This document shows positions 9,250 to 18,474 of a stretch of 64,000 nt of DNA, piece by piece. The first letter of the stretch is position 1; every line of letters starts with the position of its first letter. The notes beneath the pieces were generated by a model. That model was not told where the DNA came from. It worked only from the letters and a program-made list of their open reading frames with translations, and did not search any database. Source of the stretch: Bacillus paralicheniformis (GTDB lineage: Bacteria > Bacillota > Bacilli > Bacillales > Bacillaceae); contig NZ_LBMN02000035.1 of assembly GCF_001042485.2 (NCBI RefSeq), positions 62,001-126,000 on the forward strand, given 5' to 3'. The translations under genes were made by a program, and so were the position numbers.

Positions 9250-10236
9250 ATGAGCTTTTTTAAAAAACTGAAAGAAAAAATCACACAGCAGACCGATTCG
9301 GTTTCAGGCAAATTTAAAGAAGGCCTGGCGAAAACGAGAAATACGTTTCAGGAGCGGGTCAATGAGCTTGTCTCCCGCTACCGGAAAGTGGACGAGGATT
9401 TTTTTGAAGAGCTTGAAGAGGTTCTGATCAGCGCTGATGTCGGCGTTTCAACGGTGATGGAGCTGATTGACGAACTGAAAAGCGAGGTCAAACGAAGAAA
9501 TATTCAGGACCCGAAAGAGGTTCAGTCCGTCATTTCTGAAAAGCTCGTCGAAATCTATGAAGGCGGGGAGCAGGAAGCAGCAGAGCTCCGCGTCGAAGAC
9601 GGCCGCTTAAACATCATTTTATTCGTCGGCGTCAACGGCGTCGGCAAAACGACGACGATCGGCAAGCTTGCCCATCAATTCATCAAAGAAGGCAAAAATG
9701 TCGTCCTTGCTGCCGGAGATACATTCAGAGCCGGCGCGATCGATCAGCTTGAAGTGTGGGGAGAGCGCGTCGGCGCGCATGTCGTCAAACAGGCTGAAGG
9801 CTCGGACCCTGCGGCCGTTATCTATGACGCCGTTCAAGCCGCGAAAGCGCGCGGCGCCGATGTTCTGCTTTGCGACACGGCAGGACGTCTCCAAAATAAA
9901 GTGAACTTAATGAAAGAACTCGAAAAGGTAAAGCGCGTGATTCAGCGCGAAGTGCCTGATGCACCTCATGAAGTGCTGCTCGTACTGGATGCGACGACAG
10001 GACAGAACGCGATGACACAGGCGCGCGAATTTTCCAAAGCGACTGATGTCTCCGGCATCGTGCTGACGAAGCTCGACGGAACGGCAAAAGGCGGCATCGT
10101 CCTCGCCATCCGCCACGAGCTCCAGATTCCGGTCAAGTTTGTCGGACTGGGAGAAAAAATGGATGACCTGCAGCCGTTTGAAGCAGAGTCATATGTATAC
10201 GGCCTGTTTTCCGATCTGATCGAGAAAGAAGAGTAG
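9250..10236 (+). CDS. ftsY: Signal recognition particle receptor FtsY
   Basis: FtsY is the membrane-associated SRP receptor GTPase. It docks Ffh-ribosome complexes at the Sec translocon. The 328-residue protein has the short basic N-terminus usual in Bacillus in place of the long acidic A domain of E. coli. It then has an N domain and a G domain with GVNGVGKT (127-134), DTAGR (209-213), TKLDG and GLGEKMDDLQPF. The helix bundle and GTPase core are related to those of Ffh and FlhF, also in this window. It is the last gene before a strong terminator, in one unit with smc. Confidence 0.97.
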   Translation: MSFFKKLKEKITQQTDSVSGKFKEGLAKTRNTFQERVNELVSRYRKVDEDFFEELEEVLISADVGVSTVMELIDELKSEVKRRNIQDPKEVQSVISEKLVEIYEGGEQEAAELRVEDGRLNIILFVGVNGVGKTTTIGKLAHQFIKEGKNVVLAAGDTFRAGAIDQLEVWGERVGAHVVKQAEGSDPAAVIYDAVQAAKARGADVLLCDTAGRLQNKVNLMKELEKVKRVIQREVPDAPHEVLLVLDATTGQNAMTQAREFSKATDVSGIVLTKLDGTAKGGIVLAIRHELQIPVKFVGLGEKMDDLQPFEAESYVYGLFSDLIEKEE

Positions 10237-10241
10237 GCGCG

Positions 10242-10270
10242 GAAAACCCCTTCGCCGGGGTTTTCTTTTT
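10242..10270 (+). terminator. Intrinsic terminator after ftsY
   Basis: GAAAACCCC (10242-10250) pairs with GGGGTTTTC (10257-10265) around a TTCGCC loop and is followed by five T's. This closes the rnc/smc/ftsY unit. Confidence 0.9.
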
Positions 10271-10297
10271 CGCCGTCATGTATGACAAGATAAAAAC

Positions 10298-10326
10298 TTG
10301 ACAGATCAAATATTTCAGCGTAAACT
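10298..10326 (+). promoter_or_regulatory. sigma-A promoter of ylxM-ffh
   Basis: A consensus TTGACA at 10298-10303 is separated by 17 bases from TAAACT at 10321-10326. It lies between the ftsY terminator and ylxM, so ylxM and ffh should form their own transcript. Confidence 0.75.
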
Positions 10327-10369
10327 AATGTATCGTAAAGGGATTTGACTTAACAAAGGGGAGAGTCTC

Positions 10370-10693
10370 ATGACGCTTGAAAAAACAACGAGAATGAATT
10401 ACCTATTCGATTTCTATCAGTCGTTGTTGACATCAAAACAAAAAAGCTACATGTCGCTTTACTACTTAGACGATTTCTCCCTTGGCGAAATAGCTGAAGA
10501 ATATCATGTCTCAAGGCAAGCGGTCTATGACAATATCAAGCGGACCGAAGCCATGCTTGAGCAATATGAAGAAAAGCTACTTTTGTTTAAAAAATTTCAA
10601 GAGCGCAATAAGATTTTTGAAGAGCTGAGAAAGCTGACTGACGGTCAGCCCGAAGCGGAATCCCTGATCGACGCGCTTGAGAAATTAGATTAG
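10370..10693 (+). CDS. ylxM: YlxM family putative DNA-binding/SRP-associated protein
   Basis: This 107-residue protein belongs to the UPF0122/YlxM family. The central region [20 protein letters not shown] reads as a sigma-70 region 4-like helix-turn-helix (about residues 36-55). A charged coiled segment with [15 protein letters not shown] follows. It stands 15 bases upstream of ffh, an arrangement conserved across Firmicutes, and has been proposed to modulate SRP activity in streptococci. Its role in Bacillus is not settled. AAGGGGAGAG precedes the ATG. Confidence 0.93.
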   Translation: MTLEKTTRMNYLFDFYQSLLTSKQKSYMSLYYLDDFSLGEIAEEYHVSRQAVYDNIKRTEAMLEQYEEKLLLFKKFQERNKIFEELRKLTDGQPEAESLIDALEKLD

Positions 10694-10708
10694 GAGGCGG
10701 CACTTAAT

Positions 10709-12049
10709 ATGGCATTCGAAGGATTAGCCGACCGACTGCAGCAAACGATCTCAAAAATCCGCGGAAAAGGAAAAGTAACGGAGCAAGACGTCAAAGACAT
10801 GATGCGCGAAGTCCGTTTAGCGCTCCTTGAAGCGGACGTCAATTTTAAAGTCGTGAAAGATTTTGTGAAAAAGGTAAGCGAACGAGCTGTCGGACAAGAC
10901 GTCATGAAAAGCCTGACGCCCGGACAGCAGGTCATTAAAGTGGTAAAAGAAGAACTGACGGAGCTGATGGGCGGCGAGGAAAGCAAGATTGCCGCTGCAA
11001 AGCGTCCGCCGACCGTCATCATGATGGTCGGTCTGCAAGGGGCCGGTAAAACGACGTCGACCGGAAAGCTCGCCAACCTGCTTCGCAAAAAACATAACCG
11101 CAATCCGCTGCTCGTGGCAGCAGACATCTACCGCCCGGCGGCGATCAAACAGCTGGAAACGCTCGGCAAACAGCTCGATATGCCGGTATTTTCACTGGGT
11201 GACAAGGTCAGTCCGGTTGAGATTGCCAAGCAGGCCATCGAAAAGGCGAAAGAAGATCATCATGACTACGTTCTCATCGATACGGCGGGACGCCTTCACA
11301 TTGATGAAGACCTGATGGATGAGCTTGAGCAGGTAAAAGAAACAGCTCAGCCGGAAGAGATTTTCCTTGTCGTTGATTCCATGACGGGTCAAGATGCGGT
11401 AAATGTTGCCAAAAGCTTCAACGAACAGCTCGGTGTGACGGGTGTCATTCTGACGAAGCTTGACGGTGATACAAGAGGCGGGGCGGCCTTGTCGATCCGC
11501 GCCGTGACCAACACGCCGATCAAATTTGCCGGAATGGGCGAAAAGCTTGATGCGCTGGAGCCGTTTCATCCCGAACGGATGGCCTCGCGAATTCTCGGAA
11601 TGGGCGATGTGCTCACCCTTATCGAGAAAGCCCAGGCCAACGTAGACGAAGAAAAGGCGAAAGAACTCGAGCAAAAAATGAAAAATATGAGCTTTACGCT
11701 CGACGACTTTTTGGAACAGCTCGGACAGGTCCGCAATATGGGGCCGCTTGAAGATCTGATTCAAATGATGCCCGGCGCAGGCAAAATGAAAGGCTTAAAA
11801 AACGTTAAAGTTGATGAAAAACAGCTCAGCCATATCGAAGCCATCATCAAGTCGATGACCGGGAAGGAAAAAGAGCAGCCTGAGATCATCAATGCAAGCA
11901 GGCGCAAACGGATTGCGAAAGGAAGCGGGACATCCGTACAGGAAGTCAACCGTCTTTTAAAGCAATTTGAAGAAATGAAAAAAATGATGAAACAGATGAC
12001 AAACATGACAAAAGGCAAGAAAAAAGGGTTTAAACTGCCCTTCATGTAA
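10709..12049 (+). CDS. ffh: Signal recognition particle protein Ffh
   Basis: Ffh binds SRP RNA and hydrophobic signal sequences on ribosomes and delivers them to FtsY. The 446-residue protein has an N-terminal four-helix N domain and a G domain with GLQGAGKTT (108-116), DTAGR, TKLDGD and a GMGEKLDALEPF closing loop. From about residue 300 the methionine-rich M domain ends in KFQEMKKMMKQMTNM-like repeats that line the signal-binding groove. The start follows AGGAGG. It forms a unit with ylxM. Confidence 0.98.
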   Translation: MAFEGLADRLQQTISKIRGKGKVTEQDVKDMMREVRLALLEADVNFKVVKDFVKKVSERAVGQDVMKSLTPGQQVIKVVKEELTELMGGEESKIAAAKRPPTVIMMVGLQGAGKTTSTGKLANLLRKKHNRNPLLVAADIYRPAAIKQLETLGKQLDMPVFSLGDKVSPVEIAKQAIEKAKEDHHDYVLIDTAGRLHIDEDLMDELEQVKETAQPEEIFLVVDSMTGQDAVNVAKSFNEQLGVTGVILTKLDGDTRGGAALSIRAVTNTPIKFAGMGEKLDALEPFHPERMASRILGMGDVLTLIEKAQANVDEEKAKELEQKMKNMSFTLDDFLEQLGQVRNMGPLEDLIQMMPGAGKMKGLKNVKVDEKQLSHIEAIIKSMTGKEKEQPEIINASRRKRIAKGSGTSVQEVNRLLKQFEEMKKMMKQMTNMTKGKKKGFKLPFM

Positions 12050-12090
12050 ACCTGTTTTCAGATGATAAAAACGTTGTTAAGAAAAAACAC

Positions 12091-12119
12091 TTTACAAACA
12101 CTTTTATCATTGTTAATAT
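12091..12119 (+). promoter_or_regulatory. sigma-A promoter of rpsP
   Basis: TTTACA at 12091-12096, a 17-base spacer, and TAATAT at 12114-12119 preceded by TG at 12111-12112 (extended -10). It is flanked by an inverted repeat: GATGATAAAA at 12061-12070 and TTTTATCATT at 12102-12111. Confidence 0.7.
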
Positions 12120-12132
12120 ACTATCTTGTTGA

Positions 12133-12428
<296 letters not shown>

Positions 12429-12429
<1 letters not shown>

Positions 12430-12674
12430 TGAGTGATCTGCACTTGGAAGAGCTGATTGTATCACTGGTCAAACCGCTTGTGGATCATCCGGATGACGTT
12501 CAGGTTTTCAGAGAGGAAAATCCAGAGCGGACGATGTTCCGCTTGTCTGTCAACAGAGAGGATACCGGCAAGATCATCGGCAAAAAAGGGCGCACTGCAA
12601 GGGCGATACGCTCTGTCGTATTTGCGGCAGGCGCACAGTCTTCTAAGAAAGTTCAACTTGAGATCGCAGACTAA
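12429..12674 (+). CDS. khpA: KH-domain RNA-binding protein KhpA (YlqC)
   Basis: KhpA is a small single-KH-domain RNA-binding protein. In other Firmicutes it partners with KhpB (Jag) and affects cell size and division through mRNA binding. The 81-residue protein has the KH GxxG loop in GKIIGKKGRTARAIR (about residues 47-61). No clear Shine-Dalgarno is seen upstream; the ATG overlaps the rpsP stop, so translation probably depends on ribosomes finishing rpsP. The conserved position between rpsP and rimM/trmD suggests a role linked to ribosome or RNA metabolism. Confidence 0.94.
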
Positions 12675-12704
12675 GGGGAGAGGGTGAAAACCTCCCCCTT
12701 TTTT
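12673..12704 (+). terminator. Intrinsic terminator after khpA
   Basis: AAGGGGAGAGG (12673-12683) pairs with CCTCCCCCTT (12691-12700) with one bulged A, followed by a run of T's to 12704. It overlaps the khpA stop codon. Confidence 0.88.
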
Positions 12705-12811
12705 AACATGTAAGAAAAATAGAAACAGATGAACGATTCCGATTGTCAGCTTATGCCAGGCTGCCGGATTTCAGGGAAAGGAAAAATCACGGGACAGTAG
12801 GTGATGATGCC

Positions 12812-13198
12812 ATGCAAATTATCCAACGTGTTACCGTTATGCAGGTTTTGACTGAAAACAGCAAAAAAAAGCTGCTGGCTTCTTTTGAAGAACGAAAGGA
12901 AATCCTTGAGCGCGAATGCAACCAGCTCTATTTTCAGCTCAGGAAGCACGAAAAGGAACACCACAATCCGGCAGCGACTGAATCATTTAAAAAAGAAATT
13001 GAAAAACGTCAGGACAAGATTAAAATGATCGTTTTTCAAATCAATCAAATCCATACACTGCCGCTTGGCAGCGAAGTAAAGGAAAAAGAAATCGACGCTT
13101 TAATGGACATTGAAGTCGGGGATAATTGGCATGATATGACGACGGGAAAAACAATCGTGATTAAAGACGGGATCGTCATTGAAATTCGTCCGAGGTGA
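12812..13198 (+). CDS. ylqD: YlqD family protein of unknown function
   Basis: This is a 128-residue protein conserved in Bacillus at this locus. The central part is predicted coiled coil ([20 protein letters not shown] and [20 protein letters not shown], about residues 24-85). A short C-terminal beta-rich segment ends in [16 protein letters not shown]. No catalytic motif is visible, and no signal peptide or membrane segment. The start at 12812 is set by AGGTGATG upstream. The stop is four bases before rimM, so it is probably co-translated with the ribosome maturation genes rimM and trmD. Function is unknown. Confidence 0.9.
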   Translation: MQIIQRVTVMQVLTENSKKKLLASFEERKEILERECNQLYFQLRKHEKEHHNPAATESFKKEIEKRQDKIKMIVFQINQIHTLPLGSEVKEKEIDALMDIEVGDNWHDMTTGKTIVIKDGIVIEIRPR

Positions 13199-13202
13199 AG
13201 AA

Positions 13203-13727
13203 ATGCTGAAACAATGGTTTAATGTAGGGAAAATTGTTAATACTCATGGGGTAAAAGGCGAAGTCCGCGTCATTTCAAGAACCGATTTTCCTGAGGAACG
13301 GTACAAGCCCGGAAACGCTCTCTACTTGTTCCGTGAAGGAACAGACGAGCCTGTCAAGGTGACCGTCAGCGCCCACAGGCTTCATAAACAGTTCCACCTT
13401 TTGCAGTTTAAAGAGGTTGAAACGCTCACCGAAGCCGAAAAATTAAAGAATGCCTTGATTAAAGTTCCCGAAGACCAATTAAGCCAGTTGGCGGAAGACG
13501 AGTACTACTTTCACGAAATCATCGGCTGCGATGTTTTTTCGGAAGACGGGGATTTAATCGGCAAGGTCAAAGAAATTTTAACGCCGGGCGCCAACGATGT
13601 CTGGGTCGTGGCCAGACCGGGAAAGAAAGACGCGCTTATCCCTTATATCGACGCCGTTGTCAAAGAGATTAATGTGGCGGATCAAACGATCAAGATTCAT
13701 ATCATGGAAGGGTTACTTGACGAATGA
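13203..13727 (+). CDS. rimM: Ribosome maturation factor RimM
   Basis: RimM binds S19 and assists late assembly of the 30S head. The 174-residue protein has the N-terminal RimM barrel with [20 protein letters not shown]-terminal PRC-barrel domain follows, with [30 protein letters not shown] and [11 protein letters not shown]. The ATG at 13203 follows GAGGTGA, which overlaps the ylqD stop; an in-frame ATG at 13179 inside ylqD is unlikely. trmD overlaps its last four bases (ATGA). The rimM-trmD-rplS order is widely conserved. Confidence 0.97.
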   Translation: MLKQWFNVGKIVNTHGVKGEVRVISRTDFPEERYKPGNALYLFREGTDEPVKVTVSAHRLHKQFHLLQFKEVETLTEAEKLKNALIKVPEDQLSQLAEDEYYFHEIIGCDVFSEDGDLIGKVKEILTPGANDVWVVARPGKKDALIPYIDAVVKEINVADQTIKIHIMEGLLDE

Positions 13728-14455
13728 AAATCGATTTTTTAACGCTTTTTCCGGAAATGTTTGAAGGTGTGCTCGGCTCGTCGATCCTGCAAAAAGCTCA
13801 GGATAAGGACGCTGTCCACTTTCGCGTGGTGAACTTTCGGGCCTTTTCCGACAACAAGCATCAAACCGTTGATGATTATCCATACGGCGGGGGAGCAGGA
13901 ATGGTGCTGAAACCGCAGCCTGTCTTTGATGCGGTCGAAAAGCTGACAGCTGAAGCCGAAGGGTCTCCGAGAATCATCCTCGTCTGCCCCCAAGGGGAAC
14001 GCTATACCCAACAGAAAGCTGAAGAACTGGCGCAGGAAGAGCATTTAATGTTCATTTGCGGGCATTATGAAGGGTATGATGAGCGGATCAGAGAGCACCT
14101 GTCTACAGACGAAATTTCGATCGGAGATTTCGTTTTGACAGGGGGAGAGCTGCCGGCGATGATGATCGCAGACAGTGTTGTGCGGCTTTTGCCGGGCGTG
14201 CTCGGCAAGGAAGAATCGCACCTTGAAGACTCTTTCAGCACGGGGCTTCTTGAACACCCTCATTATACGCGGCCGGCAGATTATAAAGGCCTGAAGGTGC
14301 CGGACGTTCTGACATCCGGGAACCATGCGAAAATCAAAGAATGGCGGCGGAAGGAGTCTCTCAGGCGCACTTTTTTAAGGCGGCCCGACCTTCTGGAAAA
14401 CTATCCTTTATCTGAAGAAGAGCGAAAATGGATTTCTGAATGGAAAAACCGGTAG
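13724..14455 (+). CDS. trmD: tRNA (guanine37-N1)-methyltransferase TrmD
   Basis: TrmD methylates G37 next to the anticodon of tRNAs reading CNN and GNN-type codons, preventing +1 frameshifts. The 243-residue SPOUT methyltransferase has [10 protein letters not shown] at the N-terminus and [11 protein letters not shown]. The trefoil knot segments are [11 protein letters not shown] and [25 protein letters not shown] is near residue 180. The start overlaps the rimM stop by ATGA. rplS is next but has its own promoter. Confidence 0.98.
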   Translation: MKIDFLTLFPEMFEGVLGSSILQKAQDKDAVHFRVVNFRAFSDNKHQTVDDYPYGGGAGMVLKPQPVFDAVEKLTAEAEGSPRIILVCPQGERYTQQKAEELAQEEHLMFICGHYEGYDERIREHLSTDEISIGDFVLTGGELPAMMIADSVVRLLPGVLGKEESHLEDSFSTGLLEHPHYTRPADYKGLKVPDVLTSGNHAKIKEWRRKESLRRTFLRRPDLLENYPLSEEERKWISEWKNR

Positions 14456-14461
14456 ATTCTA

Positions 14462-14490
14462 TTGCACCCGGAAAAAAGGTGTGGTATGAT
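14462..14490 (+). promoter_or_regulatory. sigma-A promoter of rplS
   Basis: TTGCAC at 14462-14467, a 17-base spacer, and TATGAT at 14485-14490 with the extended -10 TG at 14482-14483. Predicted transcription would begin near 14497, directly before the leader hairpin. Confidence 0.8.
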
Positions 14491-14500
14491 ACTACTTGTG

Positions 14501-14941
<441 letters not shown>

Positions 14942-14953
14942 AGATAACGAACG

Positions 14954-14988
14954 AAAAGAGCTTGTTAACCATAACAAGCTCTTTTTTT
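14954..14988 (+). terminator. Intrinsic terminator after rplS
   Basis: AAAAGAGCTTGTTA (14954-14967) pairs perfectly with TAACAAGCTCTTTT (14972-14985) around a four-base loop, ending in a run of T's. It is among the strongest terminators in the window. Confidence 0.93.
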
Positions 14989-15055
14989 GTCAAACAAGTA
15001 TAAATGCACCGCACCATTAAAAGAATAGCAATAACAGAAAGTAGGTGTCAGACAA

Positions 15056-15907
15056 ATGGTGATCCAATGGTTCCCAGGGCATATGGCCAAAGCGAGGCGG
15101 GAAGTAACGGAGAAACTCAAGCTGATCGACATTGTATACGAACTGGTCGACGCCAGAATTCCGATGTCTTCAAGAAACCCGATGATTGAAGAGATTTTAA
15201 AAAACAAACCGAGGATCATGCTGCTCAACAAGGCGGATAAAGCGGACTCCTCCGTGACGAAGGCTTGGAAGCAGCACTTTGAAAAAGACGGGATTCCTTC
15301 TCTCGCCATCAACTCGGTCAACGGACAGGGGCTCAATCAAATTCTTCCCGCTTCAAAAGAGCTGCTGAAAGAAAAGTTTGATAAAATGAAAGCAAAAGGT
15401 GTAAAGCCGCGCGCGATCAGAGCGTTGATCGTCGGCATTCCGAACGTCGGCAAATCGACTTTAATCAACCGGCTGGCGAAAAAAAACATCGCCAAAACGG
15501 GCGACAGACCCGGGATCACAACGGCGCAGCAGTGGGTGAAGGTCGGAAAAGAGCTCGAGCTTCTCGATACCCCGGGGATTTTATGGCCGAAGTTTGAGGA
15601 CGAGCTTGTCGGGCTGAGGCTTGCGGCAACAGGTGCAATTAAAGATTCGATTATCAACTTGCAGGATGTCGCCGTCTACGGTTTGCGCTTTTTGGAAGAG
15701 AATTACCCTGAGCGCTTAAAAAAGCGCTACGATCTGGAAGAGATTCCAGAAGAGATTGCAGCGCTTTTTGATGAGATCGGAAAAAAACGCGGCTGTCTCA
15801 TGGCCGGAGGCGAGATCAATTACGACAAGACGACAGAAGTCATCATCCGCGATATCCGCACCGAAAAGTTCGGTCCGCTTTCTTTTGAAAAGCCGGAGGA
15901 TATGTAA
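15056..15907 (+). CDS. rbgA: Ribosome biogenesis GTPase RbgA (YlqF)
   Basis: RbgA is an essential GTPase for late maturation of the 50S subunit, needed for incorporation of L16 and other proteins. The 283-residue protein begins [14 protein letters not shown]. It shows the circularly permuted motif order: G4 NKAD (residues 58-61) first, then G1 [10 protein letters not shown]2 region GITT, and G3 DTPG. The C-terminal ANTAR-like region binds rRNA. GTAGGTG precedes the ATG. It lies between rplS and rnhB with a terminator on each side, so it may be its own unit; I see no convincing promoter. Confidence 0.97.
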   Translation: MVIQWFPGHMAKARREVTEKLKLIDIVYELVDARIPMSSRNPMIEEILKNKPRIMLLNKADKADSSVTKAWKQHFEKDGIPSLAINSVNGQGLNQILPASKELLKEKFDKMKAKGVKPRAIRALIVGIPNVGKSTLINRLAKKNIAKTGDRPGITTAQQWVKVGKELELLDTPGILWPKFEDELVGLRLAATGAIKDSIINLQDVAVYGLRFLEENYPERLKKRYDLEEIPEEIAALFDEIGKKRGCLMAGGEINYDKTTEVIIRDIRTEKFGPLSFEKPEDM

Positions 15908-15943
15908 AAAGGCGCGCTTTTAAAAGAGCGGGCCTTTATTTTT
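15908..15943 (+). terminator. Intrinsic terminator after rbgA
   Basis: AAAGGCGCGCTTTT (from 15908) pairs imperfectly with AAAAGAGCGGGCCTTT (to 15937) and is followed by ATTTTT. The central mismatch and a bulge weaken the stem. Confidence 0.7.
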
Positions 15944-15984
15944 GCAGGAGATGCGCCGATAAGAACATTAGGGGAGAAGAGAAA

Positions 15985-16752
15985 GTGAAAACATTAACCG
16001 TCAAAGAAATTAAAGAACATCTTCAATCGGTGAGTGATGAAAAAGACCCTTTTATAGAGCAGTGCAAAAATGATGGGCGAAAAAGCGTCCAAGCGCTTGT
16101 CGACGCCTGGCTGAAGAAAAATGAAAGGCTTTCGGCCATGCAGGAAGAGTGGCAGGTGATGACGTCTTTCGAACGGTCGCTGAGAGCGCGGGGCTATCAA
16201 TATATCGCCGGAATCGACGAGGCGGGCAGAGGGCCTCTCGCAGGGCCTGTTGTTGCCGCCGCTGTCATCCTCAAAGAAGACTGTGAAATATTAGGGCTGA
16301 CAGATTCGAAAAAACTGTCAAAGCAAAAAAGAGAAGACTATTATTCATACATTATGGAAGAAGCCGCAGCAGTCGGCGTCGGGATCGCTGACGCTGATGA
16401 GATCGATGAGCTGAATATTTATGAAGCCTCGAAAGCGGCGATGCTGAAAGCGGTCCAAGCGCTGGACGTCGCTCCGGATTATCTTCTAATCGACGCCATG
16501 TCGCTTGCAGTCGAAACAGAGCAGTCATCGATCATTAAAGGGGATGCAAAAAGCGCATCGATAGCGGCAGGCGCATGCATCGCAAAAGTGACGAGAGACA
16601 GGCTGATGGATGAATACGCCGCAAAGTATCCTCTCTACGGGTTTGAAAAGCATAAAGGCTACGGAACAAAAGAGCATCTGCATGCCCTTGCCAAATACGG
16701 CCCGTCGCCGATACACCGAAGATCGTTCGCCCCTGTTAAAGCACATGAATAA
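15985..16752 (+). CDS. rnhB: Ribonuclease HII
   Basis: RNase HII cuts RNA in RNA-DNA hybrids and starts removal of single ribonucleotides from DNA. The 255-residue protein has an N-terminal extension of about 70 residues typical of Bacillus RnhB. The catalytic core follows: GIDEAGRGPLAGPVV (Asp78, Glu79), LTDSKKLS, and LLIDAM (Asp170). KHKGYGTKEHL is near the C-terminus. The start is GTG at 15985 after GGGGAGA. ylqG follows 15 bases later, so both are probably co-transcribed. Confidence 0.96.
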   Translation: MKTLTVKEIKEHLQSVSDEKDPFIEQCKNDGRKSVQALVDAWLKKNERLSAMQEEWQVMTSFERSLRARGYQYIAGIDEAGRGPLAGPVVAAAVILKEDCEILGLTDSKKLSKQKREDYYSYIMEEAAAVGVGIADADEIDELNIYEASKAAMLKAVQALDVAPDYLLIDAMSLAVETEQSSIIKGDAKSASIAAGACIAKVTRDRLMDEYAAKYPLYGFEKHKGYGTKEHLHALAKYGPSPIHRRSFAPVKAHE

Positions 16753-16767
16753 CGTTCCGGAGGAAGA

Positions 16768-18474
16768 ATGACTTTGATGATGCTGAACGATGTACATAAC
16801 AGCTTAAGAAAACAATTTGAACAAGCTGATCCTCTCCAGCGGATCAGCGGAACGGAGACGGATCAGAAAAGGCTGATGCTCGGCAAAGTGCTCCGCTTTA
16901 TCAGCGAGCAGTTCGCCGAAATACAAATCGGCAATACGAAATGGCAGGGGAAGCTTGAGGCACCCCTGAAAGCGGGCGCTCATTACTGGTTTTCGTATGA
17001 AAAGAAGCCTGATGAAGCGACAGGCCGCCTTCAGGTCGTTGAAGCGTTTGACAAAAACCCGAAGACAGTGCAGGATGCCGCTTTTAAGCTGTTGAACGGG
17101 CTTTCTCTGAAGCGGACGAAGGAAGCTGTCTTTCTGGTCGGAGCGTTGCTGAAGGAGCAGCAGCCGATCAGGGAAAACGATTTAAGAGCCGCCATCAAGT
17201 GGCTTGAAAATCTGCCGAAGTCTGACGCCCAAAAAGGCGCCGATGCCGTCATGTTCGCTCTTAAACGCGAACTTCCCGTCCATCCCGGCGTGCTCGATTC
17301 GATTTTGGCCGTCAAAAACCCCGTACCGCTGAACGAGCAGATTGCCAAAACATTTGATATGATCACGAACGCCACTCAGCAATCCGCAGGCATGGAAAAG
17401 CTGAAGCAGGCGCTTTTGCCTGTTTTACAAACGGAGACCGAGGTGCATGCCGAAAGGCTGATTCAAAAGCTTGCAGAACACGTCAGGTCGCTCGAAAAAG
17501 GAGAACTGCAGGGCGTTCAGCCATTAAAGCCGCAGGTTCATTCAGAAGTTGGGAATCCTTTGCAAAAAGCTGACGCCGGCGGCACCCAAGGACAAGAAGC
17601 AAAAGCTGTTCAGCAGCAGCCGCAAAAAGCAGAAATCGCGGCAGCTAAAGACCTGCTCGCTAAATTGGCGGCACAAGCCGAAACGAACGGGACGCATATT
17701 GTAAAAGAAGCGGCAGGCGTCATCAGAGCGCTTGAATCGAGCGGATCTCTAGGACAAGCTCCGGCCGTTCCGGGCGGATTTACGCCAAAAGAGACGGAAT
17801 TATTGCAGCATATCATGAAAGAAACAGCACCTGCATTAACGAATAAAGCCGATGTATTTTCCGTTCTCCTCAAGATCAAGGACCTTTTAGGCGTCAGAGA
17901 TGAACTCTCATTGTTGAGAGCGATGGAAAACGGCGCTGTTCTCAAAGATCAGGGCCTTCAATCTTTAAAGCTCGTGCTGAATGAAATGAGGCATGCTTCC
18001 GATCTTCCCGCTCCTGTAAAACAGGAAGCTGATCAAATCTTTCACCGTTTAAACGGACAGCTGTTTTTGCAAAATGATCAGCCTGCCCAGAGCCAGCTTT
18101 TTCTGTCGTACCCTTTGTTTTCAAAGAACGGCGTTCAGGATTTGACCGTTTTCTTAAAAGGGCAGAAAAAGGACGACGGAAAGATCGACCCTTCCCAGTG
18201 CCGCCTTATGTTTTACCTTCAGTTGGAGGCCTTGGAAGAGACGGTGATCGATTGTTTAATCCAGCAAAACGTCATGACGGTTACAATTGAAACAGGATTC
18301 GACTTGGAGCCTTTGCTTGAACCGCTGGTCCCCGCTTTAAAGGAAAATCTGAAAGAACTGGGCTACAGCTTGTCAGGCGTCACAGCAAAAAAACGGGAAA
18401 ACATGAAGCTTGCTCCTTTTCTGGACGCCCGCTTTGAACAAATTACAGAGAGCGCAGTGGATGTGAAAATATGA
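16768..18474 (+). CDS. ylqG: YlqG, uncharacterised protein with FliK-like C-terminal segment
   Basis: This is a 568-residue protein with no assigned function. The middle (about residues 230-300) is rich in Gln, Ala, Glu and Lys and looks disordered. The C-terminal 100 residues (from about SQCRLMFYLQLEALEETVID) follow the same hydrophobic pattern as the C-terminal domain of FliK in this window: a leucine strand, then a VTIETG strand, then a helix LLEPLVPALKENLKELG and a final short strand. No signal peptide or membrane segment is seen. The stop overlaps the ylqH start by four bases (ATGA), and ylqH resembles the FliK-interacting domain of FlhB. I infer a FliK-related role; this is not proven. 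Confidence 0.85.
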   Translation: MTLMMLNDVHNSLRKQFEQADPLQRISGTETDQKRLMLGKVLRFISEQFAEIQIGNTKWQGKLEAPLKAGAHYWFSYEKKPDEATGRLQVVEAFDKNPKTVQDAAFKLLNGLSLKRTKEAVFLVGALLKEQQPIRENDLRAAIKWLENLPKSDAQKGADAVMFALKRELPVHPGVLDSILAVKNPVPLNEQIAKTFDMITNATQQSAGMEKLKQALLPVLQTETEVHAERLIQKLAEHVRSLEKGELQGVQPLKPQVHSEVGNPLQKADAGGTQGQEAKAVQQQPQKAEIAAAKDLLAKLAAQAETNGTHIVKEAAGVIRALESSGSLGQAPAVPGGFTPKETELLQHIMKETAPALTNKADVFSVLLKIKDLLGVRDELSLLRAMENGAVLKDQGLQSLKLVLNEMRHASDLPAPVKQEADQIFHRLNGQLFLQNDQPAQSQLFLSYPLFSKNGVQDLTVFLKGQKKDDGKIDPSQCRLMFYLQLEALEETVIDCLIQQNVMTVTIETGFDLEPLLEPLVPALKENLKELGYSLSGVTAKKRENMKLAPFLDARFEQITESAVDVKI

